Positions 1-11,484 of a stretch of 64,000 bases of DNA are shown in pieces. The position numbers and the translations under genes are program-made. A model generated the notes under the pieces. The model was not told where the DNA came from and made no database searches. It saw nothing but the letters and a program-made list of their open reading frames with translations. Origin of the DNA: Cryptomeria japonica. Lineage: Eukaryota > Streptophyta > Pinopsida > Cupressales > Cupressaceae. The stretch is taken from positions 477,035,657-477,099,656 of the forward strand of contig NC_081412.1 in the NCBI RefSeq assembly GCF_030272615.1. Reading direction: 5' to 3'. Numbering within the stretch: position 1 is the first letter of the stretch; each line of letters opens with the position of its first letter.

Positions 1-2411
1 CCTCCGAAGAACATCAGTCAGCTAAGGACATTACAAGGACAACTTCAATCTATCTGAAGATTCATTGCACAACTGGCAGATAAGTGTCACCCATTTACAC
101 ACCTATTACACAAGAACATCCAATTTTAGTGGGATACCAAATGCCAGCAAGCATTCCAGATGCTTAAATACTATCTCATGAGTACACCATTGCTGATTCC
201 ACCAGATCCAAGTAGGCCTTTACTACTCTATATATCAGCAATAAATACAACATTGGGTATACTATTGGCACAACACAATGCAGAAGGGAAAGAGTGTGCT
301 GTTTACTACATCTCTCACACACTAGTTGGCTACGAACTCAGTTACACACCTATTGAGAAAGCTTGCTTAGCAGTAATCTTGGTAGCCACTAAGCTGAGAA
401 CTATCTATTGACACATAAAGTATAGTTAATTGCAAAGATCGATCCACTCAAATATTTACTCAGCAAAGCAACATTGACAGGCCGCTTGGCCAAATGGGTG
501 ATGATTCTAAGTGAATTTGACATTGAGTATGTGGACTGTAAAGCTATCAAAGGTCAAGTTATTGCATATTAGTTGGCCAATGCACCACTCATAGGCAATC
601 ATCCTCTCATTTCTAATTTTCCAGATGAAGAGATATTCATGATCACAACAGCACAACCATGGAAACTATACTTTGATGGTTCAAACACTAGGCATGGCTC
701 GGGCGCAGGCATTCTGTTTATCACACCTCAAGGTGACAACATCCCAAAATCTTACAGACTCACATTTCCATGCACAAACAACATAGCAGAGTATGAGGCC
801 TTGATCATAGGACTCAGGCTACCCATACAATGGAAGTTACGAGAACTACAAGTATATGGCGACTCCTAGCTGGTCATTTGACAAGCAACTAATGAATATC
901 AGACTAAAGATGACAAACTCATGCCATACAAACAAATGGTGGACAAATTAAAGGCATCATTTACTACTATCACCTTTGATTAGATACCAAGAGATCAGAA
1001 TCGAGCTGCTGACGCTATGGCTACCATTGCATCTCTCCTAGATCTTCCACAGAATTCAACACGCTACAAGTTCTTGGTAGAACAACTTTGGATCCCTGCT
1101 TATGATATTCCCGAATTCGAGATGATATGTCACCTTATCAGTTCTGAATCCCCATGGTATGGTGAGTTCTATACCTACCTCCACAATCACACACTTCCTC
1201 CTAACCAATCGAATAACCAACGTAAAACCTTCATTCGCCAAACCGCTCGATATACCATTATTGTTGAAACCCTATACCGATGTAAGCTTGATGGTACTCT
1301 CCTTTGATGTCTAGAACAGGATGAGATAACAAAGGCCTTGGAAGAGGTACATGAAGGAATTTGTGGAACTCATGCAAGCGGTCCGTCACTAGCCAAGAAA
1401 CTCCTACACACTGGATACAATTGGCCATCTATGGAAAAAGACTCCTACTACTTTGTCAAAAAGTGCAAGAAATGCCAAGTTCATGGAGACCTGATACATG
1501 CACCAACATAGGAATTACAACCAATCAAAATACCATGGCCTTTTTGTCAATGGGGCCTTGACCTCGTGGGTAAAATCCATCCATCTTCATCCAACGGTCA
1601 CAAATTCATTATAACCGCCATCGAATATTTCACAAAGTGGATCGAAGTTGTTCCACTTACCCAAGTCACCGACAAGCAGATCGCCTCATTCATCCTTAAT
1701 TACATCATCTTCCGGTATGGTGTACCCATGTCCATCATCACAAATAACAGACTTCCATTCAAAAATCAGGATATTCGTGAGCTCTGTGAGAAATTTCACA
1801 TCCAACACCGCTTTTCCACGCCCTATTACCCACAAGGAAATGTTCAGGCCGAAGCATCAAATAAAAACATATTAAGAATCCTCAAGAAGATAGTCAATTA
1901 TGCTAGTCGTGATTGGCATGTTCAATTGAATCCAACACTATGGGCATATCAAACTAGCATTCGAACCCCTACAGGAGCAACTCCCTACTCACTATTCTAT
2001 GGCGTAGAAGCTATCTTACCTATTGAGGTCAAGATTCCATCACTACGGGTTTCCTTGCACAATCTCATCAATGATGATGCATACAGAGTATCACGTCTTC
2101 AGAAATTAGAGCTACTTGATGAGAAGTGACAAGCTGCATACAATCACCTCAAGGCCTATCAGCAGTGCATGAGCAGAAGCTATAATCATCGGGTTAGACC
2201 TCATACATTCGAGGTAGGCGATCTTGTTCTTCAAGAGAATCCTTGTAACCAACCAAATCGCGAACATCAGGGAAAGTTTGAATCAAATTGGTTGGGTCCA
2301 TATGTTATCACTGCTGTATTTGGGTCCAAGGCATATCAGTTGGCTACTTCAGAAGGAGACCCGCTAGCAAATCCGATCAACAGCATGCACCTCAAACAAT
2401 TTTATACATAA
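1..2411 (+). pseudogene. pol: Gypsy pol remnant (A1): RT end, RNase H, second RNase H, integrase
   Basis: The frame ends at the TAA at 2409-2411. It begins at the end of RT (LQGQLQSI near 30) and passes into the RT-linked RNase H (LLLYISAINTTLGILLAQHN, about 222-280). A frameshift lies near 405. The second, archaeal-like RNase H covers about 655-1035 with FDGS, AEYEALI, YGDS and ADAMATIAS, the expected D-E-D-D residues. Integrase follows with the HHCC zinc site (about 1345-1480) and WGLDLVGK. The second catalytic Asp is replaced by Asn (ITNNRLPF, about 1737), and the glutamate is kept (QAEASNK). The GPY/F-type C-terminal module (WLGPYV, about 2290) ends the protein. In-frame stops include those near 868, 1304, 1508 and 2127, mostly one transition away from Arg or Gln codons. 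It is not functional. Confidence 0.9.
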
Positions 2412-2569
2412 GCTACATAGAGCATCAAGCTCCCATACGTACCGGCAAAAACACCAAAAACATTCAAAAAAATGTCCTAAAGAAAATACAAAAAAATCAA
2501 AATAGTAAAGAAAAATCATGCATCCAAACGGTGAACAACCACTCCGGTGGCACCTTGGGTAAGTACGAT

Positions 2570-2594
2570 GGTGAAAACCTAGCAAACAAGCACC
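2570..2594 (+). other. Conserved post-pol hairpin motif, A1 copy
   Basis: The segment starts GGTGAAAACCT and continues AGCAAACAAGCACC. The same segment follows pol or gag in A2 (59355), B (48100) and twice in D (25544, 26261). The best copies can fold with CCTG pairing to CAGG around a GTAAA-like loop. In A1, A2 and D it is preceded by a closely related CACCTTGGG-AAGTA stretch. Function is unknown; a processing, packaging or termination signal is possible. Confidence 0.6.
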
Positions 2595-3689
2595 ACTCGT
2601 AAAGGCTATAACTCCATTGTCTTTCAGGCTTGTTGCGATCATATTTATTTTATACACAAATCCATCAGTCCAAACCATGGCTTCTTATTGATCTGCAATC
2701 CAAGATACTACTTCTGCGTCTTGCATCCCGCTTTTTCATAGTCATGTCTAACTGGGGGTAATGCCCTTAACCTATTGATGGAAGTGGATTCTACATTATT
2801 TTGTGATTCACTGCGTTCTTCATTTCAAAACTATCTCACAAAATACCAAAAACATTCAAAAAATCACAAAGTCCAAAAATATCAGAAAACATCGAAAATC
2901 AAACAAAAACATGGCAACACATTGTACATACTCATCCGAGCAGATACCAAACAAGCATTGAAAAATACTTGCACGATGATCACTTCTCAAATTGACCAAA
3001 CAATCAACATCAACATTCAAATTGTCTTCAACAAGGATGCATCCTTCCTTACCAAAACAAAGACAAGATGACATTTTCTTTGACAAGAAACTTCTATTTA
3101 AAGCTATCAAATACTTGGTGGATTTGTCGGTTATTCATTTGTTTATATATATCAGGTTCCTACAACATTTGTTTGTGTATCTTCAACACATTATTCTGAT
3201 GAAGTTCTGGGGCATGTACTAATGGTGTCTATGTGGGAAGTTCACTAACCTACGTGATCATAGGCAAAATACAGTCATAGATCACTATGGCTTGCTGACT
3301 ATAGTGTATACCTCGACCATATGAGCATGAACCATTACCAAGGATCCATATTCTTTATTCTTTATATATGTTGTTTGCTTATAGGTACAATGCTCTTTCT
3401 TTGGTTCCTCCTACCTCATCCAAATGGGATAAAGGTTTTTATCTCTTATTATGGTATGAACTTGTCTCGGGATATGAGCAGCCCAAGATCAAGGAGGAGG
3501 ATCCAAGTCATGCATGAAAGGAGATGATCCTTGTTTGTTCTGCAAGCAATAGTCAGGTCAACTTGACCCATTATATCAAGTTGTTTGTATTAACTTGCTA
3601 TATCAAAATCCATGTAAGGAATACTCAAGTCATCTTGAATCATTATGTCAAGTTGCTTGTATTTTCTTACAACATTTTAAAGCTCGATG

Positions 3690-4660
3690 ATGAAAAATAA
3701 AGCACTATGGATCATCATTTCATCTCATCTATTTACATTGCATTCCATTGCATTCCATTGCATACTATCCATCCATTTACTCATTCATTTACATGATTTT
3801 GCATGCAAGTGTGAGCAAAGTTAAATGTGAGAAGTTGTGCAAAAATTGAGCTGGTTTTGGATACAATCGTGACAGAGTACTTTGATACATCATCAAGTGC
3901 ATCATGCAAAGTCTAAAACAGCCTTGCATTCATCTATCATCATCCCATCATCATTTCATTACATTTTAGTTGCATTTTCATTACTCTTTAGCCATTCATT
4001 AGCGTGCATTTAAATATCATTTAGTTGCACTTACCCCATATAGTTCATTCTCATTTTATTTGCATTAGTACCATTGTATCCTTTCATTATTACCCTCATA
4101 ACATTTAGATTCACTTACATAGATAATTGTCCTTATTTGCATTTCCTACCATAATTACTCATTACTATACATTCATTTAACATCCGTTAGTGATCATCAT
4201 TTATCATCATTTTCACACTTATGTATCATACATTTGTTTAGATTTCCATAGTTTCATACATTCATTTATCTATCCATTAGTTAAAGTGCATTCATTCATC
4301 CATTTTAGTATATTCTTATACTCATTTTGTCTCACTTAGGATTCATTAGATTGTATTCATTATCCCTTTTAATTACATGAAGGTGCAGTTATTCATTAAA
4401 CATGAGTTGCATTATAATCACATTATCATTTTACTTCCTCATATTTTGACATTTAGAAATCATCATTTAAACATTTGTACTTTACATTTTGTTTATCCCC
4501 ATAAACATTCATTTTTAAACCATCTAGATGCATATTCATAAATAAATCATTCATTCAAAAGCATTGCATTAACATCATTGCATATCATTATCCCATCATT
4601 GTGTTAAAGAACAAACTACTATCTATACCATCATAAATCATCATTTTATTATGCATACAT
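3690..4660 (+). repeat. ATTCATT / TTTAGTTGCATT low-complexity repeat (A1)
   Basis: The stretch is dominated by short words such as CATTCATTT, TTTAGTTGCATT and ATCATTT with no consistent long period left. The matching region of A2 (60661-60900) still shows a 60-bp tandem unit, so this is probably an older, scrambled version of the same satellite-like array. No coding capacity is apparent. Confidence 0.6.
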
Positions 4661-7086
4661 AAACATCATGGCATTGCATACATTCGGCATTTTATCCCAA
4701 AAGATCAAAAGCACACATATATCAACCTGCATCCAACACCATACAACATGCATATAGACATCATGTAAGAATAAATAATCATAAAACATGCATATGGGAA
4801 TCATCTCATAAACACATACATATAGCAAAGAACAAGTATCCATCTAAGCATAAACTCCATACATATCAAAATGCATATCATCAAAATATGGGATCTCCTC
4901 ATATATACCATCTCATGTATCAGAGTACAATGAAGTCTACAAAATTGGCTACCAAGAGCCATCAAAGACATAGTCCAAAATGACAATATAAATACATGCA
5001 TGCAAAATGCTCTCTCAGATGCCACTCTGACCAGATGTTGCACCACCATCACCACCTGCTCCCCCACTAGTCCCTGCACCATCTGATATATCTCTCCATG
5101 GAGGCCCCATCAAACCCCCACTAGCTCCTGCACCACCTGACTTGTCTCTCTGTAGAGGACCCATCACACCCCCACTGCTCTGCATCCTCTAAGACTGCTC
5201 TGATTTGGCCTACCGCATCTGTGAATAACTCAGTGCCCGTCGACTAGATGGCACCTCTTTCTCATATAGACCCTGCCAGTAATCCACCTCTGCACTTGCT
5301 CTTTGTATCTCCCTCACCAAAGCCTCCACAGACAGCCCCTGTCTCAGGACTCCCTCCAAGGCCCGCACTCTCTCCTGCAACTGGATCACCCTGTCCATGG
5401 CCTGATCTCTTTCTTGCAGCACCACCGTCAGCTCTGACTCTCGTGCAAATAACTGCACATCTCTAGCTGCAACCTCCACCTCTAGATCCTCCACCTGTGT
5501 CTCGACTGCTGTAAGTCAAGTTTGCAAATGTAATATCATATAATTCTGAAGATCTCCACCCCCTATCGCTCCCTCCCTTGTATCCATAGGTGCCTCACCT
5601 GTAGCTCCCTCTCCAGTGGCTCCCTCCCCTCTATCCATCGGTACCTCCCTCTCTCCCATACCTCTCCCACCCAATCTAACTTCTCCCTGCTTCAGAGGTC
5701 CCTATGATATCTACAATGGCAAACCGCCTCTCCCTCTCTGCTGAACCTGACCACCACCGCCACCTCCACCTCTGAATCCACCACCTCCTCCTGCTCCATC
5801 ACCACCTCCTCCATCACCACCGTCCCCTCTCCCTCGTCCATCTACTATAGGTCCTTGACCTCCTCTCCTCCTCCGTCTCCATCCCTGATCCTCCTCAAAA
5901 TTGGGAATCGGCTCTGTCGGATCTGATATTCGAGGAATCGAATGAGCCACCATATACTGTGTATACTCTTTTGACACCTCTACATCTACCATCCTCGGTC
6001 GTATATCCCATGGTCTCACTTGTAGCATCTGAAACTCTGCTAATGCCTGATCATAAGGTAGTACTGACCCCCATGCGTACCTCTCTCGGACCACCCTGGC
6101 ATACTCTCCTGATCCCCTGGGAAATCCCTACCGCCATCCAAACTGTCTCAAAACTCTACCAAGCAACTGTCTCTCCACATGGTAGGTTGTCCTCCCAATG
6201 AGGAATCCAGTCATGAATACATATGGCAAGGCCTCTGCATCATCTTCCCAGGGCTCACACTCAATAGAGGGTCTCCAGATCACTGCATTGAGATCATCTA
6301 GTGCCCGCTGCCACCACTCTAACTTCCCCAGGTGGGGCTGACTCATCATACTACTATACATATACATATATGGCTGGTCGACTGCCCAAAATCTTAGACT
6401 AATTGGTCGGGTAACTAGTAGGTGCTCCCATGCCCAAATATGCAGCAATGTAACTCCCACCGCCAACGAGCCCCTCCCTCGGTATACTACCTCATGAAGC
6501 TCCTGATATAAGTGGGCTAGCACGCACGGTCCTCATGCAAATTGGGTCCCCTCGATCATCATCTTCTCAATCACCTACCCCCAACCCACATCAAGTCCAT
6601 GTGATCGACGATCTGAGCATAGTAGTCCCCCACAATCCCTAACAAAACTGCTGGTAATGGCTCATACAATGCAGCAATATCCTCCCAGGCTATCAAACCA
6701 TCATCAATATAAACGTTCTCATCAAAGAATCTCTACACCGCTAGGGTCCCCCATGCTCTATCATATTTCACCAGCTCACCTCAAATAGGAATATGCAGGA
6801 TGCACCATACATCCTCCAGTGTAACAGTCATCTCCCCCTGTGCCAAGTGAAACGTGCAGGTCTCACTATGTCAGCGCTTTGCCAATGTTGTCATCAAACC
6901 ATGATTCATCCGAATCATGGGCATATACATCATATCATACATCCCAGTCGTAGCAATAAAATCCACCTCGACCTCTGTCAGCCAATCACGCATCCCCTAT
7001 GTGGCGGGATGTCTCTCGCATAGCTGTAAGACATGCAGATCCTCCTACACAAGTGCATCAATCATCATCATTAGTTGTTTTGTTTC

Positions 7087-7140
7087 AAACTTTGTTAAGT
7101 TTAAACCTAGACTATCAATAGATACTTTGATCAAGTATCT
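7087..7140 (-). other. Two adjacent hairpins near the antisense splice acceptor (A1)
   Basis: AAACTT (7087-7092) and AAGTTT (7097-7102) form a 6-bp stem with a 4-nt loop. AGATACTT (7120-7127) and AAGTATCT (7133-7140) form a perfect 8-bp stem with a 5-nt loop. Both lie in the intron of the antisense PMD gene, within 100 bp of its acceptor. B has a hairpin repeat in the comparable part of its intron. Confidence 0.55.
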
Positions 7141-7320
7141 TCAGGTCTCAACAGGTAAGCAATCATGGCACACCTAGACTTCAACAAGCATTTATCCTAA
7201 TGACCTAAGTCTCATCAGAGCTGCTATGGTTCAAAACAACTCTCACTTCACATCTCCATCCATCCATCATTGGCATCCAGAGATTATTTGTTCAAACACT
7301 AGGGCATCTATTTTTTCTGC

Positions 7321-7612
7321 ACAAAAGTGTTATTTTGAACACAAAAGCGCTAATACCCTAACAAAAACCCTAATACCCTAACAAAAATGCTCGATAAACT
7401 ATACAAGAACGCTTACACTACAAAAGTGCTACAATCGCTATACAATAGTGTTGTTTCGCAACAATAGCATTCAATTAACTTCTTAATAGCGCTAAACCAA
7501 CAATAGCGCTCAAACAGCTATGCAATAGCACTCATATTTGCAAAAGTGCTCAAATGACTGCACAATAGCGCCATTATGGCACAAAAGCGCTATTTAAATC
7601 GACAAAAGCGCT
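7321..7612 (-). repeat. Phased motif array in the antisense intron, family A type (A1)
   Basis: About 14 degenerate copies of ACAATAGCGCT / ACAAAAGCGCT (minus-strand reading: AGCGCTATTGT). Starts at 7321, 7341, 7361 and 7381 are exactly 20 bp apart, and later ones stay near 20 bp (18-22). The sequence between the motifs is not conserved. The array lies wholly inside the intron 7045-7707. The opposite orientation of the same motif occurs downstream of the shared LTR at 9686-9937. Confidence 0.8.
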
Positions 7613-7879
7613 GAAGCACAGTTTCAACGTTATTGTCTCGACTCAACTTGGACCTAGCTAAAAACACATAAAAAATGCATAAAATTCAAAAACTCAAATT
7701 CACATACCGCTGGTCTGTAGTCATCTGGCCACTGGACTCATCGGACTCGCTCTAATCAATGCTCTGCTACGGGTACCGGCATCCTGACTGCTCCTTGCTC
7801 TTCCAAAAAGTCACTATTAGAGTTATAATTTCACTATGGTCGTAGATACAAATGAGCCTATTTTCACCCCTTTCTCCCC

Positions 7880-7886
7880 ATATAAA
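7880..7886 (-). promoter_or_regulatory. Candidate TATA box of the antisense PMD gene (A1)
   Basis: On the minus strand the sequence reads GGGTTTATATGGGG, about 100 bp upstream of the exon 1 ATG (7782). Elements B and D have a TATA-like box about 70-80 bp upstream of the corresponding ATG, which supports the call. Confidence 0.55.
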
Positions 7887-8181
7887 CCCTTAGCCATAAC
7901 TCTTATTTTCCCCCGCTCATCGTCGTGGTCCCCGTGAACTTCCTGAGCCTCCCATTTCTACATTTTATCTCCGATTTCTTCTATTTTTCACTAGCATTGC
8001 TAAATTCTTCTCTTCTATCACCCTACCGATTTTCATTCTTTTTTGAAAGATCGCTTGTTTTTCGAAATTCTTCAGCCCATCTCTCAAAGGGGAATACCAC
8101 CCATTAAATTAACATTTTATGGGACATTTCTTCACACTTATTTTTCTTTTCTTAAAACGATGCGATAAACTGCACCGTCTC

Positions 8182-8194
8182 AAAGAGGGGCAAA
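8182..8194 (+). other. Polypurine tract before the LTR (A1)
   Basis: AAAGAGGGGCAAA abuts the LTR start TGTAG. The same tract (AAAGAGGGGCAAAA) precedes the 3' LTR of B, and a similar one (CAAAGGGGCAAA) precedes that of D. It marks where plus-strand DNA synthesis would begin. Confidence 0.85.
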
Positions 8195-8746
8195 TGTAGT
8201 CACATACATCTGTTCATTTTAATTAAATGAATATTTGCTATTTATTTGATTAAAAACCCACTAGCCATCAGTTAATTAAATTAATATTTAATTAATTCAT
8301 CTTCAAACATTTTCCTATTAATTAAATAAGTTATTCAATTTATTTTAATTCATTCATTAAACCAAATTCACAATCAATTAAATAAATAAATTCTATTTAT
8401 TTAATTTAATCCCCTTTCCTCTTTTAAATAAATTAAATAAAACATTTATTTAAAATCATTAAATCCCCCCCACTTGCATTTTCCTAAAAATGCAACTTGC
8501 ACCTATTTGTTGAAATAAATAAATTTTATTTTATTAAAAATCTTATTTTCCCTCACCCACCAAATCCACTTGCATTCATAAAACCCTTTCTAGATTCTTC
8601 TAAACCCTTCCTAATTAGCCTAATCCATCCCCTAATTATTGTCACATTCCTAAGCAACTTGGAGTCACTTCTCAAAGACTTCAAAGCCTTTGAAAAGTAT
8701 TTAATGTTTTGTGTATTCAACAATCTAACCTCTAAAGTCTTCCAAA

Positions 8747-8800
8747 ACCACTAATGGTTCTTACATGACCATTAATGGCTCTTACATAACCATTTATGGT
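8747..8800 (+). repeat. Three palindromes ACCATTAATGGT at 21-bp pitch in the LTR
   Basis: ACCACTAATGGT (8747), ACCATTAATGGC (8768) and ACCATTTATGGT (8789) are each 21 bp apart. The consensus ACCATTAATGGT is a perfect 12-bp palindrome. B keeps one perfect copy (35233-35244) and a half site about 22 bp on. They lie upstream of the TATA box, so a dimeric transcription-factor site is possible. Confidence 0.6.
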
Positions 8801-9097
8801 TAATTCAACTTGCACTCATATGTCTCTTCAAGCATTTATTGTTTTGACCATGGTTATCCCTTTTGCCTTTGCACAAGAGTTTATCCATTGGATAAAAGCT
8901 TTATTCTTTGAATAAAGAATTTATTCACTCAACCTAACCTTGACCTTAACTCCCAAGTTAACTCTCAGGTCATGTCAAGCATTTAATGCTTATTCCCTCT
9001 CCTCTCAACCTATCTCATATTGACACTTTTCATCTTGGGATTTGGTTGAAAGACATCACATTTTTCCATAATCCAACCATCCATTGCTCCATTTTTC

Positions 9098-9107
9098 CTA
9101 TAAATAG
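9098..9107 (+). promoter_or_regulatory. LTR TATA box (A1/A2)
   Basis: CTATAAATAG followed by AGCTC. The same CTATAAATAGAGCTC string is present in both B LTRs (35605 and 53878). It is the probable core promoter of the sense gag-pol RNA. Confidence 0.75.
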
Positions 9108-9590
9108 AGCTCATTTTTTCATAATCCAGATCCTGAAAACTTGTATGCATCTAAGTTATAGAGAATTTTAGAGAGCATTTAGCATAAACCACTAATATCT
9201 TGTTATTTTGGTTTAAAAATAAATCATTTTAGCATCATAGCATCTCATTTTAGCTTTTATTCACACTTGCATAGCATAGTTAAAACATTTCAATCTTGAA
9301 CCTCCATAAGCATCCATAGTTCAAAAAGCTACTGAGACCTACACTAATTTGGAATTTGGAGAGGAGAGGAACAAAGGAGAAGGAGCTAAGAGCATGTTAG
9401 GAGGTATTTGGAGATGTCTGGTTATATTTACTTTCCTAGTTAAATATTTCTTCATGTTTTTGGTGTCTCTTTTGATATGTCTGCTTAGATTAGTTTTTGG
9501 TTGATTAACACTAACAGTTTTGTTGTGTTTTTGTGTGTTATTCCACCACAGATTCTAATCTAACCATTGTCCTTTTTGCAGAGCATCATT

Positions 9591-9611
9591 TGGTGAACCC
9601 GGCGTGAATCC
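9591..9611 (+). other. Candidate primer-binding site (A2)
   Basis: TGGTGAACCCGGCG begins two bases after the LTR end, the usual position and the usual TGG start of a site complementary to a tRNA CCA end. I could not assign the tRNA with confidence. Confidence 0.65.
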
Positions 9612-9685
9612 AAACACCCAAAAACAATCTTTAAAAAAAAAAACTAATTTGTTTGAATGTTTAGCTTGACACATAGGTCGCGCTC

Positions 9686-9937
9686 TAGTGCTTTTGATCG
9701 TGTTTTAGCGCTATTACAAGTTGATATTCTAGCGCTATTGTATTCACAATAGCGCTATTGTCTCAAATTTAGCGCTATTGTCCATCTTTTAGCGCTTTTG
9801 AGGCTTAAGTAGCGCATTTGCACATGTTTTAGCACTTTTGTTTTTGCTATTAAAATTTTGCTTTTAACGCTTTTGTCTTCTTTTTAGCGCGGTTGTGTTA
9901 AATAGCGCTTCTGTTTGCACACAGAGTAGCGCTATTG
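9686..9937 (+). repeat. Phased motif array in the sense leader, family A type (A2)
   Basis: About 12 copies of TAGCGCTATTG or TAGCGCTTTTG. Starts at 9730, 9750, 9770, 9790, 9810 and 9830 are exactly 20 bp apart, and 9865 to 9885 is again 20. The 9-bp spacers between cores do not resemble one another. The array begins about 100 bp after the LTR. Its inverted counterpart lies in the antisense intron (7321-7612 in A1, 63719 onward in A2). Confidence 0.85.
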
Positions 9938-11484
9938 TAACATAATGTTGTAAAAAAGGCCATGTAACCGAGAAAATAAGTTTTCTTAGGCTTGTAGAAG
10001 CTCACCATAGGTTCGGATTTTCCTAACTATTTGTTTCTTGTGCAGATTTAAACTAACTCCTTTTGTTGTTTAAAAGTTAAAAATTTTCATTTAGTGCTCT
10101 AAAAACTAAACAACACAAATTTCATTTCCTACAAGTTAGGATCAATTTTGCATTTGGTGTTCTAAAACTCAACAACACAAATTTGTTTTCTTGCAAATCA
10201 AGTTCACTTTATTTGGTGCTTAAAACAAGACATGACAAATTTCATTTTATTGCATCAAACTTAAGCAAAACTCACAATCAACACTTCAAAATTTTGGTGC
10301 AAATAAAAAGAACAATCAATTTGTCTTATTTTGCAAAATGATTTACTTCATGCATATGTGCTCTCATTTCAGTTGACCAGGATTTCAAATTCTAGTTTAC
10401 TCAAACACATTGCTTTTGAAGTTAAAAAAGAACATCATGGTTGTTGGAGCAACATCTCCTACAATGACAAGTTAAATAGAACAATTGTATTTTGTGTTTG
10501 ACACACTTGTGCAAAAAGAGTTTGTCAAGTGGTCCTACTTCTAACACACACTATCCTCTCCCTTGGCTTTCATGGTCTTAGGTGCAAGAGAGAAGTGTTA
10601 GTAACACTTAAGTTTTATCTTTTTAAGAGAGGTCTGCCAAGAGACACATCACTCTTGGGAATGACCTCGCATGGTAAATCCTTCAAGCTACTATAGAAAT
10701 CAGGTGAGAGCAAAAGTTGTAGCCTTGGGTATAGTTGTTCCTACAGTGTAACTTGTCGAAAGGAAAAATGGGCCCCACCACAAGTTACAAGGCTCTTAAG
10801 TGAGTCATTGCAGAATGAAATTATGTCCAAAAACATCGAACATTACTAAACACATTTAAGTAGTAGCCCACCTGTTTTATTGATTGTGGATATTTGTGAT
10901 ACAATTCAGTGCAAGAGCATAGATGGTTTTGCTCCCAAGATACTCACCATACATATTTATTTGAGTAGAAACATAGCTTTTTGAAAAGTCACTTGTGGCT
11001 TGATGAAAGTGATGACTCCCCCATCATAGGGATCATCTATTTGTTATGCTCGTGCAAGACTTAGTATATCACATCCTTACCTGCCACGACGGGATTCATA
11101 AGGTATATAGTACCAAAGTCGAAGAAATATCAAGATGTGGGCTGAATTTATCACAACTAGCCATTTGACCTTAGGGATAAAGAGTGTTTGAAGTATTTTC
11201 ATTTTAGTCAAAGACCAAGTGAAAATTGAGCCGACTTCAGGCTTTGGAAAACACCTAAAAAAACATTTAAAAGAAAAGGGTCATAAAAAGTCCAAAGCTT
11301 GGGTTGATCTAGACCCATACTTATTTGTGCCTTTTGAGGCAACATACTTGTGTTTGTGTGCTTGCTTTGTTTTCTTGTCAAATAAAAATAAAAAATCAAA
11401 TTCCAAAAACAAGTATTCATCCAACATAAACATTTCCAAACACCAACAAAAGATCAAAAATAAACAGCAAGAGTATCAAACTAT
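9938..11484 (+). other. Gag-pol leader (A2), non-coding
   Basis: No gene is supported. The stretch contains three imperfect copies of a roughly 60-bp unit (10088-10270) and a short hairpin TGTTGGAGCAACA (10442-10454) that recurs in both copies of the B leader duplication. Other blocks, such as AAGATACTCACCATACATA near 10938, also match B. It is therefore a conserved leader rather than random DNA. Confidence 0.65.
10088..10270 (+). repeat. Imperfect tandem repeat, about 60 bp x 3, in the A2 leader
   Basis: CATTTAGTGCTCTAAAAACT (10088), CATTTGGTGTTCTAAAACT (10151) and TATTTGGTGCTTAAAAC (10210) head three units that each continue with AACAACACAAATTT or a variant. Spacing is 63 and 59 bp. Confidence 0.6.

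Larger units (their letters stand above)
2412..5014 (+). other. Non-coding region between pol and the antisense PMD gene (A1)
   Basis: No supportable gene is present. Just after pol there is an A-rich tract and a short hairpin motif (2570-2594) shared with the other gypsy elements. The purine-rich ACTGGGGGTAATG follows near 2751, in the place where an internal polypurine tract would lie. From about 3690 to 4660 the sequence becomes ATTCATT-rich low-complexity DNA. The same order occurs in A2 (59176-61462), so this is element sequence rather than a foreign insertion. Confidence 0.7.
5015..7782 (-). pseudogene. Antisense split gene with plant mobile domain (A1)
   Basis: The gene is read on the minus strand. 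Exon 1 (7782-7708) is 25 codons and starts MPVPVAEH; it ends at the donor GTATGT. The acceptor TTGTGTAG lies at 7045-7052, and exon 2 begins at 7044 in the same phase with EDLHVLQLCERHPAT. The plant mobile domain follows (ETCTFHLAQGEMTVTLEDVW, then a block with HLYQELHEVVY and WAWEHLL). After it come a Gly/Arg-rich linker (about 5860-5710) and a coiled coil (about 5494-5230). The end is placed at the stop 5015-5017, just past a GGAGGDGGATSGQ tail. Several stops and frame changes interrupt it, two of them in exon 1. PMD proteins occur as host genes of the MAIN/MAIL type and in plant transposons; here the gene sits inside a gypsy element, opposite to gag-pol. Its function in the element is unknown. 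Confidence 0.8.
1..9588 (+). mobile_element. Ty3/gypsy LTR retrotransposon, family A copy 1 (A1), 3' part
   Basis: The left window edge cuts this element inside reverse transcriptase. What remains, in order, is the pol 3' half (1-2411), a non-coding stretch, an antisense PMD gene (5015-7782), a repeat array inside that gene's intron, a polypurine tract (8182-8194) and the 3' LTR (8195-9588). Two RNase H domains before integrase place it in the Tat-type gypsy group, which is known for large internal regions and extra ORFs. The LTR is unusual because a primer-binding site follows it directly, so it also serves as 5' LTR of the next element (A2). Pol and PMD are close to A2, which makes A1 and A2 the same family. 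The 5' half lies outside the window. Confidence 0.85.
8195..9588 (+). repeat. Family A LTR, shared by A1 and A2
   Basis: It begins TGTAGTCACATAC directly after a polypurine tract and ends GAGCATCA before TTTGGTGAACCC. Length is about 1394 bp; the 3' end is inferred, since no second copy lies in the window. The first 300 bp are rich in TTAATTAAAT words, as in the LTRs of B and D. Blocks around 8830-8890 match the B LTR (for example TTGACCATGGTTATCC and TTTGCACAAGAGTTTATCC). A TATA box lies at 9098. No protein is encoded. Confidence 0.8.

Noticed and set aside
7925-9171. Plus-strand ORFs of 60-85 codons around and inside the family A LTR
   Set aside because: They are Ser/Phe/Leu-rich chance frames in AT-rich promoter and LTR DNA with no counterpart in the B LTR.
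9591-9611. tRNA gene fragments at the primer-binding sites
   Set aside because: Only the short complementary stretch following an LTR is present; there is no cloverleaf-length sequence.
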